Part shown: piece after piece, positions 1-7,731 of the stretch
Numbering within the stretch: the first letter of the stretch is position 1
How the letters are laid out: the number at the start of each line of letters is the position of its first letter
Source: an uncultured Collinsella sp.
GTDB taxonomy: Bacteria; Actinomycetota; Coriobacteriia; Coriobacteriales; Coriobacteriaceae
Length of the DNA: 29,170 nucleotides
Direction of reading: 5' to 3'
NCBI GenBank assembly: GCA_900754275.1
Contig: CAAECF010000089.1
Span: 1 to 29,170 of the forward strand
Program-made: the position numbers and the translations under genes
Notes under the pieces: model-generated
The model's database searches: none
Told to the model about the DNA's origin: nothing
What the model saw: the letters and a program-made list of their open reading frames with translations, nothing else

Positions 1-369
1 GGCGGCGAGGCGCAGCGTGTGAAGCTCGCCAAGGAGCTTCATCGACGCCAGACGGGCAAGACGTTCTATATTTTGGATGAGCCGACGACCGGCCTTCATT
101 TTGAGGACGTCCGCCAGCTGCTCGATGTGCTGCAGCGCTTGGTCGATGCGGGCAACACGGTGCTGGTGATTGAACACAACCTTGATGTCATCAAGGTTGC
201 CGACCGCCTGATCGATATGGGCCCCGAGGGCGGTAACGGCGGCGGAACCGTCGTGGTTTCGGGCACACCGGAGCAGGTTGCGGACTGTCCGCAGAGTTAT
301 ACGGGCAAGTTTTTGGCGCCGTTGCTCAGGCGTGACCGGGAGCGTCAGGCTCAACTTGATGCTCAATAA
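1..369 (+). CDS. uvrA: UvrA, excinuclease ABC subunit A, C-terminal fragment
   Basis: The reading frame is open from the first base of the window, so this is the 3' end of a gene that starts upstream; 122 residues are visible. UvrA is the damage-sensing ATPase of nucleotide excision repair. The fragment begins inside the second ABC signature (GGEAQRVKLAKEL), followed by a Walker B stretch (FYILDEPTTGLHF) and the H-loop region (VLVIEHNLDVIKVADRLID), then the usual tail with GPEGGNGGG. The combination DEPTTGLHFEDV is characteristic of UvrA rather than transporter ATPases. The ATG at 19 is internal and not the start. UvrC, its partner nuclease, is encoded three genes downstream. A hairpin terminator follows the stop codon. 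Confidence 0.96.
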   Translation, partial: GGEAQRVKLAKELHRRQTGKTFYILDEPTTGLHFEDVRQLLDVLQRLVDAGNTVLVIEHNLDVIKVADRLIDMGPEGGNGGGTVVVSGTPEQVADCPQSYTGKFLAPLLRRDRERQAQLDAQ

Positions 370-389
370 ATAGGCGATTCAGTTTATGG

Positions 390-424
390 GCGCCATCGAC
401 TCCTTGTGATTCGATGGCGCTTGC
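390..424 (+). terminator. Hairpin after uvrA
   Basis: GCGCCATCGA (390-399) pairs perfectly with TCGATGGCGC (411-420) across an 11-base loop. The following bases are TTGCTGTG, so the U-tract is poor. It lies 20 bases past the uvrA stop and probably ends or attenuates that transcript. Confidence 0.6.
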
Positions 425-433
425 TGTGTCGAA

Positions 434-464
434 GTGACGTATGCAGCCGAATTGGACATATACT
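434..464 (+). promoter_or_regulatory. Candidate promoter for the ybaK-murJ-uvrC group
   Basis: A good -10 box, TATACT, lies at 459-464. A weak -35 match, GTGACG, lies at 434-439 with a 19-base spacer. Transcription would start near 471, about 30 bases before the chosen ybaK start. The -35 match is poor, so this rests mainly on the -10 box and its position just after the uvrA terminator. Confidence 0.4.
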
Positions 465-501
465 TAATCCTTGCGTCCGAATGCGAGGGAAAGGATATGC
501 C

Positions 502-1002
502 ATGGCAAAGGCTGTAAAGACGCCAAAAACCAATGCGATGCGCGAGCTGGAAAGCGCCGGCATTTCCTATGTTCTACATACGTACGAAGACGATGGTGAT
601 GAGTCGGCGGGCCTGGGGGTCGCGATTTCGGAGCAGCTTGGCGAGGAGCCCGGACAAGGATTTAAGACCTTGGTCTGCGTGACGCCGTCCAACGACCACG
701 TCGTGTGCTGCATCCCTGTTGCCGACGAGCTCGATCTAAAGTCCGCCGCGCGTGCCGCGGGGGAGAAGTCCTTGGCCATGATGCATGTGAAGGATTTGCT
801 TGCGGCGACTGGCTACGTTCGCGGCGGCTGCAGTCCGGTCGGTATGAAAAAACGCTACCGGACGCTCATTGATGAGACATGTGTCCTTTGGGATACCATT
901 TTTATTTCGGGAGGCAAGCGTGGTTATCAGCTTGAGCTTGCACCCGATGATTTAATTGCATTTTGCGGGGCGACGGTCGCCCCGATTACGAGAGAGGACT
1001 GA
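502..1002 (+). CDS. ybaK: YbaK/EbsC-family Cys-tRNA(Pro) deacylase
   Basis: This cytoplasmic editing enzyme hydrolyses Cys mischarged onto tRNA(Pro) by prolyl-tRNA synthetase. The 166-residue protein is of normal length for the family. It shows FKTLVC with the conserved lysine at residue 55 and the family hallmark GYVRGGCSPVG at residues 104-114. The ATG at 502 is chosen because AAAGGA lies 7 bases upstream. The frame is open back to 406 and has another ATG at 481, but those residues look like translated leader and fall on the purine-rich ribosome-binding segment. The murJ start follows the stop by three bases, so the two genes are probably co-transcribed. Related YbaK-like proteins can have other trans-editing specificities, so the exact substrate is inferred from family. 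Confidence 0.88.
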   Translation: MAKAVKTPKTNAMRELESAGISYVLHTYEDDGDESAGLGVAISEQLGEEPGQGFKTLVCVTPSNDHVVCCIPVADELDLKSAARAAGEKSLAMMHVKDLLAATGYVRGGCSPVGMKKRYRTLIDETCVLWDTIFISGGKRGYQLELAPDDLIAFCGATVAPITRED

Positions 1003-1005
1003 GCG

Positions 1006-2688
1006 ATGCCGCAGGAAGAATTGAAGTGCGGAGCTCATTTTGCAAAAGAATCTGCGCCTCAGACACCCTCATCCGAAGCTTCTTCGTCGCGAGACGACAC
1101 TGACGACATGGGCTCGTCGGACTACTCCACGGTTGGTCGTTCCGCCGGGCTTATGACCATCCTGACCATCGTGTCTCGCGTCACCGGCTTTATCCGCACA
1201 TGGGCAATGGCGGCCGCTATCGGCATGTCGCTGCTCTCGTCCTCCTATCAGGTCGCCAACAACCTGCCCAATATGCTCTACGAACTCGTGATGGGCGGCA
1301 TGCTCGTGACGGCGTTTTTGCCCGTGTACATGGGCGTGAGGCGTGAGCAGGGTCGCGAGGCCTCGAACGAGTACGTGGGCAACCTGCTCGGTATTCTGCT
1401 ATTGGTGCTGGGTGGCATTTCGTTGCTGGGGACCGTGTTCGCTCCGGGCTTTATTTGGACGCAATCGTTCCTTTCGGGTGACGGCGGCAGCATGGATACC
1501 GCTGCGTTCATGTTCCGTTTCTTCGCCATCCAGATTCTGTTTTATGGTTTGGGCTCGGTGTTCTCGGGCGTTCTCAACGCACACCGCGACTACTTCTGGT
1601 CGACGTTTGCCCCGGTCCTCAACAATGTGATCGTCATTGCGAGCTTTATGGGCTTTGCGCCCGTGTCCGCACAGTTTGGCGAACGTGCCGGCATCATCTT
1701 GATTGCGGCCGGTACGACCCTCGGTGTCTTTGTTCAGATGGCTTGTCAGATCCCCGCGCTTGGCAAGCACGGCGTGCATCCCCATATCCATATCGACTTT
1801 AAGGACCCCGCACTGCGCCAGACGATTGCGCTCGGTATCCCGACGCTGCTCGCCACGGTGTGCATGTTTGTCTCGACTTCTATCACCAACGCTGCTGCGC
1901 TGGTGGTCCAGCCCGAGACTGGTCCTTCCGTCATCGCCTATGCGCGCCTGTGGTACACGCTGCCCTACGCGCTGATTGCCGCCTCGCTTTCGACGGCGCT
2001 CTATACCGAGCTCTCTCACGACGCACAGGAGAAGGATTACGACAGCGTTCGCACGGGCATTTCGCGTGGCGTCGCCCAGATGCTGTTCTTCCTGGTTCCG
2101 TTCGCGCTGTACCTGATTGTCTTCGCGCGTCCGCTCAACATGATCTACTGCGCTGGCAAGTTCGATGAGTCCGGCGTGGCGCTGGTGTCCGAGTTCCTTG
2201 TCTACCTGGCGTTCTCGCTGCCGCTCTACGGCGTGGTCGTGCTGATGCAGAAGAGCTTCTCTGCCTTGCTCGACATGAAGCCCTATAGCCGCTATTGCCT
2301 GTATTCCGCCATCGGCCAGGCCGGCTCGGTTCTGCTGTTTGGCGTTGTACTGGGCTTCGGTATGCCGGCAATCGCGCTTTCGTATGTCGTCGACTACGTG
2401 ATCTTGGTCGGTTGCTCGCTGTGGTGGCTGCGTCGTCGTCTGCGTGGTCTTCAGGTTAAATCTATCCTGCATGGCGGTTTCTTTGGCCTTTTGCTCGGTG
2501 GCCTGGGTGCTGCCGCAGGCGCCGGCGTCATGTGGGCGCTTGAGCACTTTGTCGGGGCACTTGGCGGCTCGATTCTGATTACTCTTGGCTACGTTTGCGT
2601 TGCGGGTGTCGTCTCGCTTGCTGTTACCTTTGGCCTTGCCGTCGTCCTTAAGATGCCCGAGGTCTCGGCGCTGATTCGTCGCAAGTAG
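1006..2688 (+). CDS. murJ: MurJ/MviN lipid II flippase
   Basis: MurJ flips the peptidoglycan precursor lipid II across the cytoplasmic membrane. The 560-residue protein has about 14 hydrophobic segments. Near the N-terminus is the family stretch SRVTGFIRTWAMAAAIG with its conserved arginines, then NLPNMLYELVMGGML, and RDYFWSTFAPVLNNVI in the middle. The first 45 or so residues are hydrophilic and rich in Ser, Asp and Glu, forming a cytoplasmic extension beyond the usual MurJ core. A later ATG at 1110 would remove most of it, but the ATG at 1006 has a good purine-rich ribosome-binding site (GAGAGAGGA) and sits three bases after ybaK. The uvrC start abuts the stop, which suggests translational coupling. 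Confidence 0.93.
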   Translation: MPQEELKCGAHFAKESAPQTPSSEASSSRDDTDDMGSSDYSTVGRSAGLMTILTIVSRVTGFIRTWAMAAAIGMSLLSSSYQVANNLPNMLYELVMGGMLVTAFLPVYMGVRREQGREASNEYVGNLLGILLLVLGGISLLGTVFAPGFIWTQSFLSGDGGSMDTAAFMFRFFAIQILFYGLGSVFSGVLNAHRDYFWSTFAPVLNNVIVIASFMGFAPVSAQFGERAGIILIAAGTTLGVFVQMACQIPALGKHGVHPHIHIDFKDPALRQTIALGIPTLLATVCMFVSTSITNAAALVVQPETGPSVIAYARLWYTLPYALIAASLSTALYTELSHDAQEKDYDSVRTGISRGVAQMLFFLVPFALYLIVFARPLNMIYCAGKFDESGVALVSEFLVYLAFSLPLYGVVVLMQKSFSALLDMKPYSRYCLYSAIGQAGSVLLFGVVLGFGMPAIALSYVVDYVILVGCSLWWLRRRLRGLQVKSILHGGFFGLLLGGLGAAAGAGVMWALEHFVGALGGSILITLGYVCVAGVVSLAVTFGLAVVLKMPEVSALIRRK

Positions 2689-4635
2689 GTGCGCGTGGCC
2701 GGTCACGACAACATTCCAACGCTTGCCGAGCAGGTTTCGCGCGTTCCCACGCAGCCCGGCTGCTACCTTTGGAAAGACGCCAAGGGCGATGTCATCTACG
2801 TGGGCAAGGCGAAAAACCTGCGCGCCCGTATGCGTCAGTACGTGACGCTGCAGGACGAGCGCCAGAAGATCCCGCTGATGATGCAGCTGGTGGCGAGCTT
2901 TGACTATATCGTGGTGGAGACCGAGCACGAGGCGTTGGTGCTCGAGCGCAATTTGATTGGTCAGTACCATCCGTACTTTAACGTCGACCTCAAGGATGAC
3001 AAGAGCTACCCCTTTATCGCCATTACAAAGGGCGACCTGTATCCCGCTATCAAATACACGCGTGAGCGTCATAAGCCGGGAACGCGCTATTTTGGACCTT
3101 ATACCGATAGCCGCGCGGCACGTGAGACGATAGATACGCTGCGCAAGGTTATCCCCATCTGCTCCGCATCCTGTGCGGAGTGGCGTCGTTGTCGCCGTAT
3201 CGTCGAGTCCCACAAGGGCGAGGAAGACATCGTCAATATGATTTGCGCGCAAAACGGGCGCCCCTGCTTTGACTACCATGTCGGGCGCGGCCCGGGTGCG
3301 TGTGTCGGCGTGATTTCCCCGGCAGACTATGCCAAGAACGTCAAGCGTGTCGAGCGCTTTTTGTCGGGCCATCGCAAGGATGTCGTCGATGAGCTGACCT
3401 CCGAGATGACGGATGCCGCTGAGGCGCTCGACTTTGAGCGCGCGGCACGCGTCAAACGTCGTTTGGAGGTCATCAGGGGTCTGGACGATCGTCAGCAAGT
3501 CGTTTTTCCCTCCAGTGTCGATATAGATGTCATCGGTTTCTATCGCGAGGAGACCATCTCCGCCGCTTGCGTCTTCGTCGTTCGCGAGGGCCGAACAGTT
3601 CGCACCTGCGAGTTCATTCTCGACAAGGGTCTTGATGTTGACGAGGAAGAGCTCCAGTCGGGCTTTCTTAAGCGCTATTACGACGAGACGGCTGATATTC
3701 CAGCTGAGGTCAACCTTTCCGTCGAGCTTGAGGATGCGGAAGCGCTGGGGGAGTGGCTTGCGGGCAAGCGTGAGCGTTCCTGCCATCTCCATAGGCCGCA
3801 GCGTGGCGAAAAGCACCGTCTGCTCGATATGGCATCCAAAAATGCGCGCCATGCCCTCATGCGCTACATGATGCGAACGGGGTACGCTGACGACCGCACC
3901 AATCAAGCGCTCCTGGAGCTCGAAAGTGCGTTGGCGCTGCCATCGCCGCCGTTGCGTATCGAGTGCTTCGATATCTCTACACTGCATGGCACCTTTACGG
4001 TCGCCTCGATGGTGGTGTTTACCAACGGGCGCGCCGACAAGAGTCAGTATCGTCGTTTTAAAATTCAGGCCGAATTGGACGAGGCAAACGACTTCGTGTC
4101 GATGTCCGAGGTTTTGGGACGACGTTATGCTCCCGAGCGCATGGCCGACGAGCGCTTTGGCTCGCGCCCCGATTTGCTCGTTGTCGATGGCGGTAAGCCG
4201 CAATTGACCGCTGCGATCAAGCAACTTGAGGCTCTTGGGCTCGATATACCAGTTTGTGGCTTGGCAAAGGCCGATGAGGAGGTTTTCGTGCCTTGGGACG
4301 AGACTCCCGTCGTGCTGCCGACCGGGTCCGCGTCGCTCTATCTAATTAAACAGGTGCGCGATGAATCGCACCGTTTTGCCATCACGTTCCATCGCGAATT
4401 GCGCGATAAAGCCATGACGGTTTCGGTACTCGATGACGTTCCAGGCGTGGGACCCACCAGAAAACGTGCCCTTATGCGCCATTTTGGCTCGATGAAGCGT
4501 TTGCGCGCGGCGAGCGAGCAAGAGATCGCGGAAGTTCGAGGCATTCCTGCCGATGTCGCCAAAGCGGTTCACGAGGCGCTCGTTGCATGGAATGCCGAGC
4601 GCGCCGAGGCGGCGGCAAAGCAATCCGAAAACTAA
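2689..4635 (+). CDS. uvrC: UvrC, excinuclease ABC subunit C
   Basis: UvrC makes both incisions in nucleotide excision repair. The 648-residue protein has a GIY-YIG nuclease domain from about residue 20 (PGCYLWKD, then VIYVGKAKNLRARMRQY), a cysteine-rich segment (158-205), a UVR motif for UvrB contact near 236-268 (ALDFERAARVKRRLE), an RNase H-like nuclease domain (IECFDIS at 425, VVDGGKPQL near 498), and C-terminal helix-hairpin-helix repeats (DDVPGVGPTRKRALMRHFG near 581). The start is GTG: 2689 directly follows the murJ stop and 2695 is an alternative with better spacing from AAGTAGG. One of the four usual iron-sulfur cysteines is Gly201 here, with extra cysteines at 162, 168 and 186 in an insertion; see findings. 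Confidence 0.95.
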   Translation: MRVAGHDNIPTLAEQVSRVPTQPGCYLWKDAKGDVIYVGKAKNLRARMRQYVTLQDERQKIPLMMQLVASFDYIVVETEHEALVLERNLIGQYHPYFNVDLKDDKSYPFIAITKGDLYPAIKYTRERHKPGTRYFGPYTDSRAARETIDTLRKVIPICSASCAEWRRCRRIVESHKGEEDIVNMICAQNGRPCFDYHVGRGPGACVGVISPADYAKNVKRVERFLSGHRKDVVDELTSEMTDAAEALDFERAARVKRRLEVIRGLDDRQQVVFPSSVDIDVIGFYREETISAACVFVVREGRTVRTCEFILDKGLDVDEEELQSGFLKRYYDETADIPAEVNLSVELEDAEALGEWLAGKRERSCHLHRPQRGEKHRLLDMASKNARHALMRYMMRTGYADDRTNQALLELESALALPSPPLRIECFDISTLHGTFTVASMVVFTNGRADKSQYRRFKIQAELDEANDFVSMSEVLGRRYAPERMADERFGSRPDLLVVDGGKPQLTAAIKQLEALGLDIPVCGLAKADEEVFVPWDETPVVLPTGSASLYLIKQVRDESHRFAITFHRELRDKAMTVSVLDDVPGVGPTRKRALMRHFGSMKRLRAASEQEIAEVRGIPADVAKAVHEALVAWNAERAEAAAKQSEN

Positions 4636-4660
4636 ACACGCCTCTAAACAACTGATATAC

Positions 4661-4690
4661 ATGATTGCGTGATTTTCAATCATTTATTTC
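4661..4690 (+). terminator. Weak AT-rich hairpin after uvrC
   Basis: ATGATTG (4661-4667) pairs with CAATCAT (4677-4683) over a 9-base loop, followed by TTATTTC. It is AT-rich and only 7 bp, so its strength as a terminator is doubtful. It is the only hairpin seen between the uvrC stop and the next candidate promoter. Confidence 0.3.
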
Positions 4691-4735
4691 ACGGCGATTA
4701 CCAGCCGATTTCGGGTTTAATTGACGCTAAAACGT

Positions 4736-4776
4736 TTGACTAGCCATGGTGAACAACCCTGCTATCCTGCGGGTTG
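4736..4776 (+). promoter_or_regulatory. Candidate promoter with operator-like dyad over the -10
   Basis: TTGACT (4736-4741) could be a -35 and TATCCT (4763-4768) a -10, although the 21-base spacer is longer than ideal. The -10 candidate is the exact centre of a dyad: CAACCC (4754-4759) and GC (4761-4762) pair with GC (4769-4770) and GGGTTG (4771-4776). A repressor bound here would block the promoter. No regulator gene adjoins it, so the binding protein is unknown. Confidence 0.35.
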
Positions 4777-4800
4777 ACGAAGACTGATATCTCACCTCGT

Positions 4801-4881
4801 CGATACATACTGTCTGGCGAATCGTTTGTCAATGAATTCGGTGAACGGTAGCAAATACCGTTCAAGCGTATGTATGTATCG
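4801..4881 (+). ncRNA. Candidate structured 5' leader RNA of the sialate transporter operon
   Basis: CGATACATAC (4801-4810) pairs perfectly with GTATGTATCG (4872-4881). The stem encloses a perfect 9-bp hairpin, TGAACGGTA (4842-4850) with TACCGTTCA (4856-4864) around a GCAAA loop. A shorter arm, CGAAT (4818-4822) with ATTCG (4836-4840), completes a possible three-way junction. The element lies 120 bases before the start codon of the binding-protein gene. I do not recognise it as a known riboswitch or T-box. Function as a cis-regulatory RNA is inferred from structure and position only. Confidence 0.4.
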
Positions 4882-5000
4882 GTCGCCGAGCGCGGCACCT
4901 CAGTTGGGTTCGTCGGTAGGTAAGGTATATATCGTCCGCAAGTTGCGCGGGGGCACGTCTAGGCGCTCCCGGGTAAGATTCTCTATTGATAGGAGAAGAC

Positions 5001-6614
5001 ATGGCCATCATCAACAAGGGTATGTCCAGGCGTTCGTTCCTCGGCCTCACCGGCAGCGTCGCTGCTGTCGCAGGGCTTGGTCTCACCGGCTGCGGTGGCA
5101 GCTCTAGCGACGAGGGTTCCGCTTCCGGTTCCACCGATTCCGCCAACCGTGGCGGCGGCGTGATCACCGCTGGTTCCGCTTACGCTCCGTCCAGCTTCGA
5201 TCCCGCCAGCACCGGCTCCGCTGTGGGCCTGGGTGCTAACTGGCACGTCGTCGAGGGCCTCTACGGCATCGATTACCACGACTACAGCACCTTCAAAGAG
5301 CTCGCCACCGACGATCCCAAGTCTGTGGACGACACCACTTTCGAGGTCACCATCCGCAAGGGCGCCAAGTTCTCCGATGGCACCGAGGTCACCGCTGACG
5401 ATGTCGTTGCCTCCTACACCGCTTGCGCCGCTTCCGCTACCTATGCTCCGTTCTTCCAGCCCTTCGAGTCCATCGAGGCCAAGGACGCCAGCACCGTGAC
5501 GGTCAAGACCAAGGTCCCCAACTTCTCCCTGCTCAAGGATCGTCTGGCCATCGTCCGCGTTACCCCGGCCACCCAGACCGAGGAGGATCGCGCCAAGCAG
5601 CCGATCGGCTCCGGCCCCTGGATGTACGACTCTATCTCCGATACCGAGATCACCCTGGTTCCCAACCCCGAGTACAACGGTGAGTATGCTGCCGAGGATA
5701 AGAAGATCCAGTACAGCATCCTGACCGACCCCACCGCTCGCGTTACCGCTCAGCAGGAGGGCTCCACGCTCGTTATGGAGCTCGTTACCGCTGACGCCGT
5801 CGACCAGCTCGAGAGCGCCGGCTGCAAGATCGATAACGTTCAGGGTTTCGGCACCCGCTTCATCATGTTCAACGTCGCCAAGGAGCCTTGGAACAACGTC
5901 AAGGTCCGTCAGGCTGTCATGTATGCGCTCGACACCGAGAAGATGGTCAGCAACACCTTCGCCGGCCTTGCCACCGCTGCCAGCTGCTACCTGCCCAAGA
6001 GCTTCACCAACTATCATGAGGCTTCCACGGTGTACAAGACCGACGCCAAGAAGGCTAAGAAGCTCATCGAGGAGTCTGGCATCACCCCGGGTGCCATCAC
6101 CCTGCGCACCACCGACAACGAGCAGATTAAGGGCATGGCCGCCCAGGTCAAGAATGACCTCGACGCTCTCGGCTTCGATGTGACCATCCAGACCGATACC
6201 TCGCCGGCCACCTACGCTGCCATCGACGGCGGCGAGGCCTACGATATCCTCCTTGCCCCTGGCGATCCTTCCTGCTTCGGCGCCGACCCCGACCTGCTGC
6301 TCAACTGGTGGTACGGCGACAACGTCTGGATGCAGACCCGTTGCCCGTGGAAGGAGTCCGCTGAGTGGCAGAAGCTCCACGGTCTCATGGACGAGGCTCT
6401 TGCCGCCGAGGGCGATGAGCAGCAGAAGAAGTGGAACGAGTGCTTCGACATCATTGCCGACAACGCCGTTCTGTACCCCGTTGTCCACGTCAAGACCGTC
6501 TCCGCTTCCTGGGACGATCCGTCCACTGCGCCCAACGGCGAGGCCCTCGATGGCTTCAAGGGCATCGGCACGACGAGCATGTCCTTCAGGGGCGTTGCGA
6601 CCGTCAAGGCGTAA
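5001..6614 (+). CDS. ABC transporter substrate-binding lipoprotein (SBP family 5), probably for sialic acid
   Basis: This is the extracytoplasmic binding protein of the importer encoded by the next three genes. The 537-residue protein has an N-terminal twin-arginine motif (SRRSFLG, Arg10-Arg11), a hydrophobic core and a lipobox LTGC with the acylated Cys31, then a Gly/Ser/Asp linker. It is therefore predicted to be a Tat-exported lipoprotein. The mature part resembles family 5 peptide/nickel-type binding proteins (KGAKFSDGTEVTADDVVASY and a WW-containing C-terminal lobe). The start at 5001 has AGGAGAA 3-4 bases upstream. Codon usage is strongly biased to C- and G-ending preferred codons, consistent with high expression. 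Family 5 proteins bind many ligands; the sialic-acid assignment rests on linkage to nanA, nanK and nanE and on the permease-ATPase fusion two genes downstream. The symbol satA would fit but the ligand is unproven. Confidence 0.8.
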   Translation: MAIINKGMSRRSFLGLTGSVAAVAGLGLTGCGGSSSDEGSASGSTDSANRGGGVITAGSAYAPSSFDPASTGSAVGLGANWHVVEGLYGIDYHDYSTFKELATDDPKSVDDTTFEVTIRKGAKFSDGTEVTADDVVASYTACAASATYAPFFQPFESIEAKDASTVTVKTKVPNFSLLKDRLAIVRVTPATQTEEDRAKQPIGSGPWMYDSISDTEITLVPNPEYNGEYAAEDKKIQYSILTDPTARVTAQQEGSTLVMELVTADAVDQLESAGCKIDNVQGFGTRFIMFNVAKEPWNNVKVRQAVMYALDTEKMVSNTFAGLATAASCYLPKSFTNYHEASTVYKTDAKKAKKLIEESGITPGAITLRTTDNEQIKGMAAQVKNDLDALGFDVTIQTDTSPATYAAIDGGEAYDILLAPGDPSCFGADPDLLLNWWYGDNVWMQTRCPWKESAEWQKLHGLMDEALAAEGDEQQKKWNECFDIIADNAVLYPVVHVKTVSASWDDPSTAPNGEALDGFKGIGTTSMSFRGVATVKA

Positions 6615-6676
6615 GACTCGCTTGAGTCTGTATGCAGGATGTCGGTCGTTGGGACCGTATCCTCATAGTTGAAACA

Positions 6677-6731
6677 AAGACCCGGGCGACCTCGATGTCG
6701 CTCGGGTCTTGTAATGAGTATCCGTACTCAT
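6677..6731 (+). terminator. Intra-operon hairpins after the binding-protein gene
   Basis: AAGACCCGGGCGAC (6677-6690) pairs with GTCGCTCGGGTCTT (6697-6710), 14 bp with one G-U pair and a six-base loop. A second hairpin follows: ATGAGTA (6714-6720) with TACTCAT (6725-6731) over TCCG. There is no U-tract, so these more likely stabilise the upstream mRNA or cause partial termination than stop transcription, giving more binding protein than permease. Confidence 0.55.
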
Positions 6732-6771
6732 ATACCAGTTGGTCCTACCGACAAAAGAAAGGGGAGAGAAC

Positions 6772-7728
6772 GTGAACAACTTGCTACGTTTGATTGGAAG
6801 GCGTCTTGTGGCGCTGCCGATCATGGCATTGGGCGTCACCGTCCTGGTGTTCTTCCTTATGTCGTTCTCCAAGACCGACCCCGCCTACACGGCGTTGGGT
6901 GACGGTGCCTCGCCCGAGGCGGTTGCCGAGTACCATGAGAAGTATGGTCTGGACGACCCCTGGCCTGTGCGCTACGTGCGCTATATGGGCGATTTGATCC
7001 ATGGTGACATGGGCACCTATGGTGCTGCTCGCAACTCCGTTGCCAAGCGCATCTCCACGGCCCTGCCCGTCACGATGCAGCTGACCTTCATCGGCCTTGC
7101 CATCGGTGCGGTCGTTTCGTTTTTACTCGGCGTCATCGCGGCACTGTATCGCGACAAATGGCCGGACCAAGTGATCCGCGTCTTTTCCATCGCCGGCTTG
7201 GCAACCCCGTCGTTCTGGCTTGCCGTTCTGTTGATCCTGCTGTTCTCTTCCTACCTTAAGGTGCTTCCGGCATCGGGTGCTCTGCCTCACTTCACCACGA
7301 ATCCGGCTGGCTATCTGGGACGTATGATCATGCCCGCTATCGCCTTGGCATTTCCGCTGACGGGCCAGATGACTCGTATCGTGCGTACCGCCATGGTCGA
7401 GGAGCTCGATAAGGATTATGTCCGTATGGCTCGCGGCGCCGGCGTTCCCGAGAAGGTCGTCGTCGGCATCAACGTTCTTCGCAATGCGCTGATCACCCCG
7501 GTCACCACCCTCGGTCTTAAGATCGGTTACCTCATGGGCGGCGCCGTCGTCATCGAGGTTATCTTCAACCTCCCCGGCATGGGCACCGCGATTCTGCAGG
7601 GCGTTCAGGGCAACGAGGCGAACCTGGTTCAGGGCGTCGTTATCGTCGTTGCTCTTGCCTTCATCATCATCAACATCGTGGTTGACATGCTCTACCTGCT
7701 CATCAACCCGCGCATCAGGACGGTGTAG
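6772..7728 (+). CDS. ABC transporter permease, DppB/OppB type (sialate importer)
   Basis: This inner-membrane subunit forms half of the translocation pore. The 318-residue protein has the typical N-terminal helix (RRLVALPIMALGVTVLVFFL), a hydrophilic extracytoplasmic segment, and about five further membrane helices. The cytoplasmic EAA loop that contacts the ATPase reads VRMARGAGVPEKVVVGINV, followed by the family's GGAVVIEVIFNLPGMGT. The GTG at 6772 is chosen because GAAAGGGGAGAG lies just upstream; an in-frame TTG at 6739 would place this site inside the gene. The next gene starts three bases after the stop. Confidence 0.88.
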   Translation: MNNLLRLIGRRLVALPIMALGVTVLVFFLMSFSKTDPAYTALGDGASPEAVAEYHEKYGLDDPWPVRYVRYMGDLIHGDMGTYGAARNSVAKRISTALPVTMQLTFIGLAIGAVVSFLLGVIAALYRDKWPDQVIRVFSIAGLATPSFWLAVLLILLFSSYLKVLPASGALPHFTTNPAGYLGRMIMPAIALAFPLTGQMTRIVRTAMVEELDKDYVRMARGAGVPEKVVVGINVLRNALITPVTTLGLKIGYLMGGAVVIEVIFNLPGMGTAILQGVQGNEANLVQGVVIVVALAFIIINIVVDMLYLLINPRIRTV

Positions 7729-7731
7729 ATT

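Larger units (their letters stand above)
4636..5000 (+). other. 365-bp intergenic leader between uvrC and the sialate transporter
   Basis: This is the longest gene-free stretch in the window. In order it holds a weak hairpin (4661-4683), a possible promoter with a dyad on its -10 region (4736-4776), a candidate structured RNA (4801-4881), and a hairpin close to the start codon (GGGGGC 4949-4954 with GCTCCC 4965-4970). The gene's ribosome-binding site AGGAGAA follows at 4991-4997. A reading frame begins at TTG 4826 but encodes a low-complexity peptide overlapping the next gene in another frame, so I do not call a gene. The transcript leader would exceed 200 bases if the upstream promoter is right. 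Confidence 0.6.

Noticed and set aside
1399..4224. A 941-codon minus-strand open frame across murJ and uvrC
   Set aside because: It spans two well-supported + strand genes and their junction, and its translation has no domain pattern.
4889..4980. Possible T-box riboswitch in the G-rich part of the leader
   Set aside because: No T-box consensus, specifier loop or terminator-antiterminator pair could be found.
4826..5107. Small + strand frame in the leader before the binding-protein gene
   Set aside because: It starts with TTG without a ribosome-binding site, runs through the hairpin elements, overlaps the real gene in another frame, and encodes an Arg/Ser-rich sequence without similarity to known families.
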